Assembly: GCA_032718475.1 (NCBI GenBank)
Contig: JAUCBJ010002617.1
Coordinates: 1-21,792 of the forward strand
Direction: 5' to 3'
DNA length: 21,792 nt
DNA from: Nemertoderma westbladi
Taxonomy: Eukaryota; Xenacoelomorpha; Nemertodermatida; Nemertodermatidae
Shown here: one piece after another, positions 1-7,262 of the stretch
Numbering within the stretch: position 1 is the first letter of the stretch
How the letters are laid out: the number at the start of each line of letters is the position of its first letter
Made by a program: the position numbers and the translations under genes
Notes under the pieces: model-generated
Databases searched by the model: none
Told to the model about the DNA's origin: nothing
What the model saw: only the letters and a program-made list of their open reading frames with translations

Positions 1-855
1 CACAGACCCGGAGAGTGTAGAGAAACAGCAGCAAGAGAGGAGGAGACTGGAGGCCAAACAATGGCTACAAGCATGACAGAAGAGGAGAAGAAGAGAAAAG
101 TACTACTCGGGGTAGTACCAGTAAAGATATCAGGAGAGGGCGGTCGATCAGTAACGACATTAATGCTGGTCGACAGCGGAGCAGCCTTCACGCTGGTGGA
201 GAACTGGGTGGCCGAAGAGATAGGGCTAAAGACGAGGCCGAATAGAATGGCGGTAACTACCGTCTCGAGTAAAGATGAGGTCCTGGAGACGAGGACGGGG
301 CGGTGCAGGATAGCAGCGATTGCACCGGGATGCGACTATGGGGCGACGATCGACCCCATCCACGTCATAGAATCGATAAATATCAACGCCAGGCGACCAA
401 CCAACATTGAGGTCGAGCAGTATAGATTCCTGGACGGTATCGATTTCTCAATACCAAAGGTGGACGTTAGGAAGGTGTCCATTATAGTAGGAATGGACTG
501 CCCGACGGCCCACGAGAGAACACAGACGGTCTTCGGCGAAGACAGGCAGCGGGACCCGACGGCGATCCTCACGCCGTTCGGATGGACGCTTAGCGGCCCA
601 GTTAAAACCAAGATCCCATGCAGTGTGACAGAGACATCAGGGTGCATGTTACCAGGCACCGTAGACACAGAGGACGAAGATAAGAAGCCGGAGGAGATAG
701 TAGAGCCAGACAGGGAAGTAGACAATAGGAGAGTGGGCGGAGGAGAATGGACTTCCCAGCGGGCGTCGGTGTGGGGATGGAGGGGAGCGGACGGCGGGGT
801 GTCCGGGGGACAACACTCCGGAGGAGTGTCCGGTGGAGTGTCAGGAGGACAATAG
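1..855 (+). CDS. BEL/Pao retrotransposon peptidase domain (DUF1758-like), 5'-partial
   Basis: The frame is open from base 1, so the ATG at 61 is probably internal and the true start lies off the window. Counting from that Met, an aspartic-protease-like D-S-G-A sits at residues 38-41 (bases 172-183), inside a hydrophobic strand (TLMLVDSGA). Around residues 141-185 comes the diagnostic DUF1758 stretch: a IIVGMD strand followed by TPFGWTLSGPV, the BEL/Pao equivalent of 'GWtLsGP'. In the family this retroviral-type aspartic peptidase precedes the RT in the Pol polyprotein and processes it. Here homology stops just after that motif. An acidic stretch and a Gly/Ser/Val-rich low-complexity tail coded by a minisatellite follow, then a TAG at 853-855. 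The domain looks intact, but the protein is truncated relative to a normal Pol. Confidence 0.75.
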   Translation, partial: HRPGECRETAAREEETGGQTMATSMTEEEKKRKVLLGVVPVKISGEGGRSVTTLMLVDSGAAFTLVENWVAEEIGLKTRPNRMAVTTVSSKDEVLETRTGRCRIAAIAPGCDYGATIDPIHVIESININARRPTNIEVEQYRFLDGIDFSIPKVDVRKVSIIVGMDCPTAHERTQTVFGEDRQRDPTAILTPFGWTLSGPVKTKIPCSVTETSGCMLPGTVDTEDEDKKPEEIVEPDREVDNRRVGGGEWTSQRASVWGWRGADGGVSGGQHSGGVSGGVSGGQ

Positions 856-889
856 TCCGGAGGGGTGTCCGGAGGAGTGTCCGGAGGAG
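800..889 (+). repeat. 12-bp-type minisatellite (GGAGGAGTGTCC variants)
   Basis: Variants of a 12-base unit resembling GGAGGAGTGTCC recur about six times, with substitutions and small gaps. The array codes for the Gly-Gly-Val-Ser tail of the peptidase ORF and contains its stop codon. It includes a perfect 7-bp inverted repeat (ACACTCC at 813-819, GGAGTGT at 823-829). Confidence 0.6.
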
Positions 890-1228
890 ACGCCGGTCCG
901 GTTGAGAGGCGTGCCGACGGGGGGGAGGTCGAGAGGGGGGGCAGGATGGAGAGGGGTAGGACTGCTGTTGTACCTCCTGTTTTGCCTGTTCTTTCACTTT
1001 CTATTCATTCTGCCACCGGGAGATAACAAGGAGGGAGATGGCATTTTGATGCCAGGAGACGAGATGGTTAAGAAGGCGGCGGAGAGACCCGATTTTGGGG
1101 TGGCGGAAGAGGGAGAGCCAATTCCTGGTCAGTTGGAGTTGGCGGGGAGAGCGTGGCGAAGAGTAAGAGGACGTATAGGAGGGCAGTGGGAGAGTGCCTA
1201 CTGGAAGAAGGGGCACCTGAAAGTTTAG
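833..1228 (+). CDS. Hypothetical 131-aa ORF with one hydrophobic segment (weak)
   Basis: This ORF overlaps the end of the peptidase frame by 23 bases in another frame. It begins with a Glu/Pro/Cys-rich stretch from the minisatellite. A strongly hydrophobic run at about residues 42-60 (start GVGLLLYLLF) could be a membrane segment, followed by a charged tail ending at a TAG. I recognise no BEL integrase or envelope motif. It could be the frameshifted remains of an accessory or envelope-like reading frame of the element, or chance in purine-rich DNA. No ribosome-entry or splice evidence supports the start. Confidence 0.2.
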   Translation: MECQEDNSPEGCPEECPEETPVRLRGVPTGGRSRGGAGWRGVGLLLYLLFCLFFHFLFILPPGDNKEGDGILMPGDEMVKKAAERPDFGVAEEGEPIPGQLELAGRAWRRVRGRIGGQWESAYWKKGHLKV

Positions 1229-1386
1229 TCGTCCAAGATTTTGGACTGAGGGGGGTGGGAATGAGGGCGAGACGCCCTTCCCACATATAAATAATTATTT
1301 AATTAAAAATAAATAATAAAATTAATTAAATAATAGTTAGAAGAGATAGTAAGTAGTAGACAGGAGATAAGTTAGTAGAAGATAGT
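1229..1386. other. Non-coding linker with an AT-only tract
   Basis: Bases 1229-1283 are G-rich and end in an imperfect hairpin (AGGGCG / CGCCCT around 1265-1277). Bases 1284-1338 are almost entirely A/T. Purine-rich TAG-type sequence then begins. I see no gene here. Confidence 0.5.
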
Positions 1387-1797
1387 AGAGTTAGAAGGCG
1401 GCGGGGTAAGGGAGTGTGGCATATTGCATGCCACGAGTAGTAGTAGGGGGGTCGTGGGCACCGGTAAGCGCACAAGAAGTAAGTTAGAAGGCGGCGGGTA
1501 AGGGAGTGTGGCATATGTCATGCCACGTAGTAGTAGGGGGGTCGTGGGCACCGGAAGCGCCACGTAGAAAGGAGTAGTAGTAGGGGGGTCGTGGGCACCG
1601 GAAGCGCCACGTAGAAAGTAGTAGTGGTAGAGAGGTTGTGGGCACCATAAGCGCCACGTAGAAAGTAGTAAGAGAGGGGTTGTGGGCACCGGAAGCGCCA
1701 CGTAGAAAGTAGTAGCAGAGAGGGGTTGTGGGCACTGGAAGCGCCACGTAGGAAGTAGTAAGAGAGTGGTTGTGGGCACCGCAAGCGCCACTAGAGG
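1387..1797 (+). repeat. Tandem repeat block A (about 53-58 bp units, plus two longer leading units)
   Basis: Two leading units share GGCGGCGG(G)TAAGGGAGTG followed by a short hairpin (GTGGCAT / ATGCCAC at 1416-1434 and 1508-1526, loops differing). About five shorter units then carry TCGTGGGCACCGGAAGCGCC-type cores separated by TAG-rich spacers. Another core copy lies at 2102-2127, outside the block. The + strand is full of TAG stops, so the long minus-strand frames here simply reflect the missing stops in CTA-type repeats. Confidence 0.8.
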
Positions 1798-1838
1798 TAT
1801 TAGTGGAGGTGGAGATGTAGATAGAGTAGAGTAGTGGA

Positions 1839-2027
1839 GAGGGCACATAGGGTGCCAGGTAGTAGAGTAGAGTAGTGGAGAGGGCACATAGGGTGCCAGG
1901 TAGTAGAGTGGTAGAGACGGGCACATAGGGTGCCAGGTAGTAGAGTTAGAGAGGTAGTTGAGTAGTAGAGAGGGCACATAGGGTGCCAGGCAGTAGAGTA
2001 GTAGAGGCGGGCACATAGGGTGCCAGC
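1839..2027 (+). repeat. Tandem repeat block B: five GGGCACATAGGGTGCCA hairpin cores
   Basis: Five near-identical cores lie at 1841-1857, 1882-1898, 1919-1935, 1972-1988 and 2009-2025. Each holds a perfect stem GGCAC / GTGCC around the loop ATAGG. Spacers of TAG/GTAGAG sequence vary, so core spacing is irregular (41, 37, 53, 37 bp). Confidence 0.85.
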
Positions 2028-2400
2028 TAGTAGAGTTAGAGATAGTAGAGAGTTAGTAGAGTTAGAAAGATAGTAGCAGAGTAGAAGTAGTAGTAGAATG
2101 GTTGTGGGCACCACAAGCGCCACGTAGATGGAGGGTTTTAGTCAGAGTTAGGAAAGAGTTAGTAGACTTAGCAGAGAGTAGAGTTAGTGGTTAGTAGAGT
2201 TAGAATTAGAGCTAGTTAGAGTTAGTAGGGAGTTAGAGAGTTCTAGTTAGAGTTAGTGGAAAGTTAGAGGCTTTTAGTTAGAGCTAGAAGTAGTAAGAGT
2301 TAGCAGAGAGTAGAGTTAGTAGTTAGTAGAGTTAGGAGTTAGTTAGAGTTAGAGAAGTTAGATAGTTAGCAAGTTAGACCTTAGATAAGGTAGATAGTAT
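2028..2400 (+). repeat. Degenerate GTTAG/TAGAG low-complexity tract, nearly C-free
   Basis: This stretch is built from imperfect GTTAGTAGA and AGAGTTAG words. In the 300 bases of 2041-2100 plus 2161-2400 I count only 11 C. A stray block A core (TTGTGGGCACCACAAGCGCC) sits at 2102-2121. Confidence 0.7.
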
Positions 2401-2772
2401 GATAGCACAGGGGTAGCATTAGAGGTCAGGGCCTTAGAGAGTGGCAGGGAGTAGAGAGGAGATAGTGAAAGGAGCTGTTGGCGAGAGAGAAGAGTGCGAT
2501 TCAACAGGAGTATGGAGAAAAGAAGAGTGCGATTCAGGTGTGGGGAGAGGGCAAGAGCGAGTTGAGTCAGAGAGCGGAGTTAGAGTGGTGAGAGTGTTGG
2601 GGAAACAAAAATTGTGTGAGAGAAGCGCACGATCGGCCCGACACGAGACGCCAGAGGGTAGTGACATCATACCCATAGGGAGCGGCCTGGAAAGCCGACT
2701 CCAAGAAAATAATCCCACCCCACACCCGATACTAGATCGGGATCCAGCGGAATTGTAGCGCACTTTAGGTGG
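2401..2772 (+). other. Retroelement 3' internal region, no confident coding
   Basis: Sequence between the low-complexity tract and the PPT hairpin. A 105-aa open frame (2441-2758) exists, but it has an internal duplication of a 16-base word (AGAAGAGTGCGATTCA at about 2499 and 2522) and no motif I recognise. I read it as 3' untranslated DNA of the BEL-like element. Confidence 0.4.
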
Positions 2773-2801
2773 ATGCTATCTTCTCACCGGGAAGATAGCA
2801 T
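2773..2801 (+). other. Perfect 11-bp hairpin immediately upstream of the PPT
   Basis: Arms ATGCTATCTTC (2773-2783) and GAAGATAGCAT (2791-2801) are exact reverse complements around the 7-base loop TCACCGG. The 3' arm ends at the first base before the G7 tract. Function is unknown. Confidence 0.75.
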
Positions 2802-2810
2802 GGGGGGGAG
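2801..2810 (+). promoter_or_regulatory. Polypurine tract (plus-strand primer site)
   Basis: TGGGGGGGAG directly precedes the TGTTAG start of the LTR, which is where LTR elements prime plus-strand DNA synthesis. Position and composition support the call. Confidence 0.7.
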
Positions 2811-3292
2811 TGTTAGCTTATCCAATTCCGCTAACCACCCCATAAAGTGAGCCGTTAAGCAATATTGGGAGCACGAGGTTGATTACCCAACCTCGTGTCA
2901 CCCCAATAAAGTGGGAAGGAGAAACGCACAATAGGGGTCAGGGGTTACACCCCTGACAGAGAGAGAATAGCAAGGGCGAAGGGAAGCACTTCAGAGGGGG
3001 GCAAAGGGTGACAAGTAGGATATTAGCCAATAGGGGGGAAGCATCGACTGGGTACAGTAACAACGGCCAAACCGTGCAATATATATTACCGGTCGATGCA
3101 ACATTCATTCAGTTTACTCAGTCAGTTCAGTAGGGTGGAACGGTGACTTCTATCACCGTCCGCTACCGCCATCACATGTAATACTTATCTACCGGTAACC
3201 ATGTCATCCATTCAACTGTGCTATATCAACTATATTATACCTTTATACATATTACCGAACATCAGAACTCTTAACGAACCTTTTCATATACA
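2811..3292 (+). mobile_element. LTR of the BEL-like element (about 482 bp, TG...CA)
   Basis: It starts TGTTAG right after the PPT. The most likely end is ...CATATACA at 3292, giving TG...CA termini. The right end is uncertain because no second LTR is in the window. The segment contains perfect hairpins: CACGAGGTTG/CAACCTCGTG (2872-2881 and 2888-2897), GTCAGGGGT/ACCCCTGAC (2937-2945 and 2949-2957), and ACGGTGA/TCACCGT (3140-3146 and 3153-3159). A further inverted pair, GCATCGAC/GTCGATGC (3041-3048 and 3092-3099), flanks the TATA box. An AATAAA at 2905-2910 lies upstream of the inferred start site. Confidence 0.6.
3080..3114 (+). promoter_or_regulatory. LTR core promoter: TATA box plus initiator
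   Basis: TATATAT starts at 3080. An initiator-like TCAGTT has its A at 3111, which places the TATA box at about -31, the expected metazoan spacing. This would put the U3/R boundary near 3111. Inference from spacing only. Confidence 0.45.
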
Positions 3293-3353
3293 CGGCGGGG
3301 ACGCGTAGATAGAAAACCCAAACGGATAAATCGGGATCCGTAGATCCCGTCAA
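3293..3353 (+). other. Post-LTR segment with a small hairpin
   Basis: About 60 bases lie between the LTR end and satellite D, starting CGGCGGGGACGCG. It could be host flank, or a primer-binding site and leader if this were a 5' LTR. It ends with a perfect hairpin CGGGATC-CGTA-GATCCCG (3332-3349). Confidence 0.35.
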
Positions 3354-4512
3354 GGTGATTACCTTTGAGTGTGAACGACCCCCAATGCGACAGTGTCTGA
3401 GTGGTAAATGGTCGTGATCACCATTAAGTGTGAACGATTCCCAATGCGAGCAGTGTCTGAGTGGTAAATGGTCGTGATTACCATTGAGTGTGAACGACCT
3501 CCAATGCGAGCAGTGTCTGAGTGGTAAATGGTCGTGATTACCATTGAATGTGAACGACACCCAATGCGACAGTGTCTGAGTGGTAAATGGTCGTGATTAC
3601 CATTGAGTGTGAACGACCTCCAATGCGAGCAGTGTCTGAGTGGTAAATGGTCGTGATTACCTTTGAGTGTGAACGACCCCCAATGCGACAGTGTCTGAGT
3701 GGTAAATGGTCGTGATCACCATTAAGTGTGAACGATTCCCAATGCAAGCAGTGTCTGAGTGGTAAATGGTCGTGATTACCATTGAGTGTGAACGACCTCT
3801 AATGCGAGCAGTGTCTGAGTGGTAAATGGTCGTGATTACCATTGAGTGTGAACGACCCCCAATGAGAGCAGTGTCTGAGTGGTAAATGGTCGTGATTACG
3901 ATTGAGTGTGAACGACCCCCAATTCAAGCAGTGTCTGAGTGGTAAATGGTCGTGATTTCCATTGAGTGTGAACGACAGCCAATGCGACAGTGTCTGAGTG
4001 GTAAATGGTCGTGATTACCATTAAGTGTGAACGATTCCCAATGCGAGCAGTGTCTGAGTGGTAAATGGTTGTGATTACCATTGATTGTGAACGACCCCCA
4101 ATGAGAGCAGTGTCTGAGTGGTATATGGTCGTGATTTCCATTGAGTGTGAACGACAGCCAATGCGACAGTGTCTGAGTGGTAAATGGTCGTGATCACCAT
4201 TAAGTGTGAACGATTCCCAATGCGAGCAGTGTCTGAGTGGTAAATGGTCGTGATTACCATTGAGTGTGAACGACCCCCAATGCGAGCAGTGTCTGAGTAG
4301 TAAATGGTCGTGATTACCATTGAGTGTGAACAACCCCCAATGCGAGCAGTGTCTGAGTGGTAAATGGTCGTGATTACCATTGAGTGTGAACGGCCCCCAA
4401 TGAGAGCAGTGTCTGAGTGGTAAATGGTCGTGATTACCATTGAGTGTGAACAACCCCCAATGCGAGCAGTGTTTGAGTGGTAAATGGTCGTGATTAACAT
4501 TGAGTGTGAACG
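3354..4512 (+). repeat. Satellite D: about 19 monomers of 60 bp (some 59 bp)
   Basis: Monomers run head to tail at 59-60 bp, with a final partial copy ending near 4512. Conserved words are ATTGAGTGTGAACGAC, CAATGCGAGCAGTGTCTGAG and TGGTAAATGGTCGTGAT. The shorter monomers read GCGACAG instead of GCGAGCAG. Each typical monomer can form two overlapping stems, AATGGT/ACCATT and CATTG/CAATG. A 60-base unit equals 20 codons, which explains the long minus-strand open frames. The 59-base units break those frames, so I do not call a protein. Confidence 0.95.
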
Positions 4513-4718
4513 AACCACATGTAGTTGTGCGATACAACGATACTGATTTAAATAGTGATTATAAAATGAATCTCTTTACTGATAATTTATGAATAGCTGG
4601 ACCAACATTTACCACAACGGTAGGCCTACCATTGAGTGTGAATCAATCAATGAATCAATCAATTTATCCCAAGGAGTACATTTATATATATATATAGTAT
4701 ATGACATGTAATGCTTAT
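4513..4718. other. Spacer with a stray satellite D word and two microsatellites
   Basis: AT-rich sequence. At 4627-4642 the D word TACCATTGAGTGTGAA reappears alone, followed by an imperfect (AATC)n run at 4641-4663 and a (TA)7 run at 4683-4696. No gene is visible. The (TA)n lies just past the 3' end of the non-LTR element and could belong to its tail. Confidence 0.6.
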
Positions 4719-5429
4719 TTAGCTACTACTACTAGGATCGACATGCTGCATTGCAGCTGCATTTTTAAGAATGCTGTGCCGGCTTGTCGACAGAATTGCG
4801 CCTCCACAACTCCCTATCACAGACATGATATTTGCTAGATCATCCGCATCTTCAGGGCCAGAGTCCTTTAAGATGCGTCTCAAGAAAGTCATGGGCTGTC
4901 CACCATGCTTATTCACTCCATGAGGCTTCCAAAGTACAAGATTATGCACTGGCTGGTCCTCACGGCAAAAGCAATGTCCTGCAAAGCGGAGGCGATTGTG
5001 TTCTAGTGTCAAGCTTGGGGGAACCAATGAGACACCTCCAATGTTATATAGTGTCTGGTTGGAGATGTGTGCATTGTACTTGACACAATGAACCCGGCGT
5101 AGCATTCTTGTGAATGTGCCATCCAGAGATTTGGTGTCCTCAGCAGTTAGAGCCCAGCATGGACTCCCATAGAGAAGTACTGGAACTACTGAGGCTGCTC
5201 TAAATAATCGGACCTTAAGGTTCCGATTAATTCTATGTGACTTCCAAATCCTGGAAAGACTATTCAAGGCTGCCCATGCCTTTCCCTTACGTATTCGTAG
5301 GTCCTCATCTGACTTCCGGATCCATGATCCCAGGTAACAGAAGTCCACCACATGCTCAAGCATACCATCCTTTGAGCTTATGCTCATCCGGTCAGAGACT
5401 TGCTGAGAACTTTCCAAGTTAACTGTCAA
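4719..5429 (-). pseudogene. LINE C-terminal region after the RT domain
   Basis: This is an uninterrupted 236-codon stretch. It runs from the last RT strands (FCYLGSWI near residue 31) through an IRKGKAWAALNSL segment, a VLLYGSPCWALT strand and a RMLRRVHCVKYNAHISNQ block, to RLRFAGHCF and a Gly-Gly-Gln-Pro motif. These are the conserved post-RT blocks of this LINE group, a region of unclear role thought to help template or nucleic-acid handling. The frame ends in four Ser codons and TAA. Its first Met is not a true start, because the reading continues upstream from the RT domain. It is the best preserved part of the element. Confidence 0.85.
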
Positions 5430-6352
5430 AATTTTGGTATTTTTGGAGTTAATAAAAAGACCAACACTAGAAGCAGCCTGTTCTAATGAGCTGAGGAGCC
5501 TTTGGGCTCCCTCTAGTGTTTCTGAGAGTACTCATAAGTCATCAGCAAAGTCTAGATCAGTTAGGTACTTGGCAGGATTTCCTCGACTTCTGGAGCCAGT
5601 AGGTGGAGTTACCATCACCCCATCACCATTATGATGATCTAAGAACCTAGTCAACCACAGTTATGAACAAGAATGGCGCAAGTGTGTCTCCCTGGAGGAC
5701 TCTCCATAACAGTTCAAATGGTTCTGTGCCACCGTCAACAGTAGACACAAATGTTGTCGAACCATTGTATACTGATCTGATTGCTGCAATAATTTCATCA
5801 GGAATCCCATATAATGAAAGTATGCTGAACATACGTGAGCGAGAGACACAATCAAAGGCCTTGAAGACGTCAACAAAGACAACAGCCAGATGCCTGTCTT
5901 TAATTTTTGATAACACTTCAATTATCCTTCTAAGAGCCAAAATGGGCTCCATGGTCCCACGACCTTTACGGAACCCATTCTGATTTCCACTGAGCAGTCC
6001 CTCAATGGGATCCCTGATGCAATTTAATAGAATTCTATTGTATAGCTTTGCAGCAATCGAGATCAATGAGATTCCCCGAAAAGAACCATAGAGTGTTAGG
6101 TTGCCCTTCTTGGGAACTGGCACCAACTTATTTGTTTTCATTTCTTGTGGGACTCTTGTTGTTCGGTACATGTCTACTATAATGGGATAGATTAGGTTTA
6201 AACACTCAGGTATTTTAAAGACCTCAGGGGTAACATCATCTACTCCACTGGCATGATTGGTATTAATGATCTTTGCAGCAGCCTTCACTTCTGCAAAGGA
6301 GATATCGCCAATGGGAATATCTGGGAGTACAGACTCATACACTTTTACTTCT
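5430..6352 (-). pseudogene. LINE reverse transcriptase domain (broken)
   Basis: From 6352 downward, the frame to 5647 carries the RT blocks: ASGVDDVTPEVFK, KLVPVPKKG, FRGISLISIAAKLYNRIL, NQNGFRKGRGT, AVVFVDVFKAFDCV and LQGDTLAPFLF. The frame then breaks just before 5640 and continues in another frame to the catalytic LDFADDL (FADD at 5538-5549), where a TGA follows directly. The domain normally copies element RNA at a nicked target. With a frameshift before the catalytic motif and a stop right after it, it cannot be translated whole. A further frameshift near 6350 separates it from the upstream linker. Confidence 0.9.
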
Positions 6353-7262
6353 ATATAATGTTATCAGGCAATACCCTGTCATTATTGAGGAGCTTTTCAA
6401 AGTGGGCCTTCCAACCATTGAGGCGATCGGCTGGTGATTCTGCCTTAATCTAGGTGGTTGGTTGGCTTTTCTGCCCAGTATGCAAGTTAGTCGATTTCCA
6501 TGCCTGGGATGATTGCCTGCTGTCGTCGGCATCATTGATGGCATCACCCTGTTGGTTTATAAGCTCCTGTACATTAACAGAGTACTGCCTGTTCAGGGAC
6601 CTAGATGCAGCCTTAACTGCATTCTTGGCCGATGTAGTGTGTTTGAGCTGGGACTCTTTCTGCGCCTTTTCGGCACTTCTGAATTTTGTGGTCAGTCCAG
6701 GGGGTCATTTTTCCTGTTTCGTGGGTATACAGGAACTGTTTCTGCAGCTGCTAACTTAACTGCTTCTGTGAAGGCAGAATAGCCCTCACAGTGATCTGCC
6801 GCCTCAGAGGCAAGAGCCTCATACCTGTTGCTCAGCTGTAGTGTGAAGCTGGATCTCACACTTGGCTGTTGCAACAGAGAGGTCCAGTCACACCGCGGCA
6901 AGGTAGATTTCGTTGTTCTGCTAGCATGCAGACTAAGTCTTACCCTGGCCACAATAAGGCGGTGATCACTGGAGAAGGGTCGAAGTGTAAATGCATTACA
7001 GTCTTGTATAGAGGTCCTTTATTTCTTTCCTATGAGATAGAATATGATCTATCTGGGACTTGTCACCACTGGGTCCACTATGAGTCCATAGCTTTCCAGT
7101 TCGCTTCTTGAACTGGGTTCCAGCCGAATCAATCCATTTCCAGAGATGAAATCCTGAAGATGGACGAAATTTCGGTTAACACTAATCGCTATAGACCCTG
7201 GGCGATATAGGTGATTGATGCAGACTTGCATTAAAGTCTCCCAGGAATGTTAAGAATGCATT
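6353..7262 (-). pseudogene. LINE endonuclease C-terminal half and linker (broken)
   Basis: Reading leftward from about 7262, a LGDFNASL motif typical of APE-like endonucleases comes first, then two stops, then a stretch ending in SGPSGDKSQIDHILSHRK. After a frameshift near 6990 it continues as FSSDHRLIVARVRL. The IDH and SDH pairs are the conserved C-terminal catalytic-site motifs of these endonucleases. The linker includes QLSNRYEALASEA, and LNGWKAHFEKLLNN near 6400-6440, which lies just before the RT. A stop interrupts it near 6452. The N-terminal half of the endonuclease is missing. Confidence 0.8.

Larger units (their letters stand above)
1..3292 (+). mobile_element. BEL/Pao-like LTR retroelement remnant, internally deleted, 3' LTR present
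   Basis: The left end codes for a DUF1758-type peptidase typical of BEL/Pao polyproteins. The right end has a polypurine tract directly followed by a TG-starting LTR-like segment. The roughly 1.95 kb between them should encode RT, RNase H and integrase, but I find none of their motifs in any frame. It holds purine-rich DNA and tandem repeats instead. I infer one defective, non-autonomous or gutted element. The alternative is two unrelated fragments (a peptidase piece and an LTR piece) joined by satellite DNA. The 5' LTR is outside the window, so LTR identity and target-site duplication cannot be tested here. Confidence 0.6.
4719..7262 (-). mobile_element. Non-LTR (LINE-type) retrotransposon, 5'-truncated and decayed
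   Basis: Read on the - strand, the order is: C-terminal half of an APE-like endonuclease, linker, reverse transcriptase with FADD, and a long C-terminal region ending at 4719. This is the layout of APE-endonuclease LINEs of the RTE/CR1-like group; I cannot fix the clade by eye. The 5' end is lost inside the endonuclease near a GDFNA motif and abuts satellite E at about 7263-7271. Several frameshifts and stops mean it cannot be active. A second, shorter copy of the same family lies at 15707-15931. Confidence 0.9.

Noticed and set aside
1372-2123. Several minus-strand ORFs up to 214 aa with Tyr/Leu/Pro/Thr repeats
   Set aside because: The + strand repeats are TAG-rich; on the - strand they read as CTA and leave frames open. 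The peptides simply echo the tandem repeat and are open in several frames at once.
2441-2758. 105-aa plus-strand ORF before the PPT
   Set aside because: No recognisable domain, an internal word duplication, and an overlapping 109-aa minus ORF over the same bases. Treated as 3' untranslated retroelement DNA.
3354-4512. Hammerhead ribozyme in satellite D
   Set aside because: CTGAGTGG resembles but does not match the CUGANGA core, and no GAAA partner is placed correctly.
3252-4537. Minus-strand ORFs with 20-residue His/Cys-containing repeats, zinc-finger-like at first sight
   Set aside because: A 60-bp satellite equals 20 codons. Cys and His spacing does not fit C2H2 or other zinc fingers, and 59-bp monomers shift the frame.
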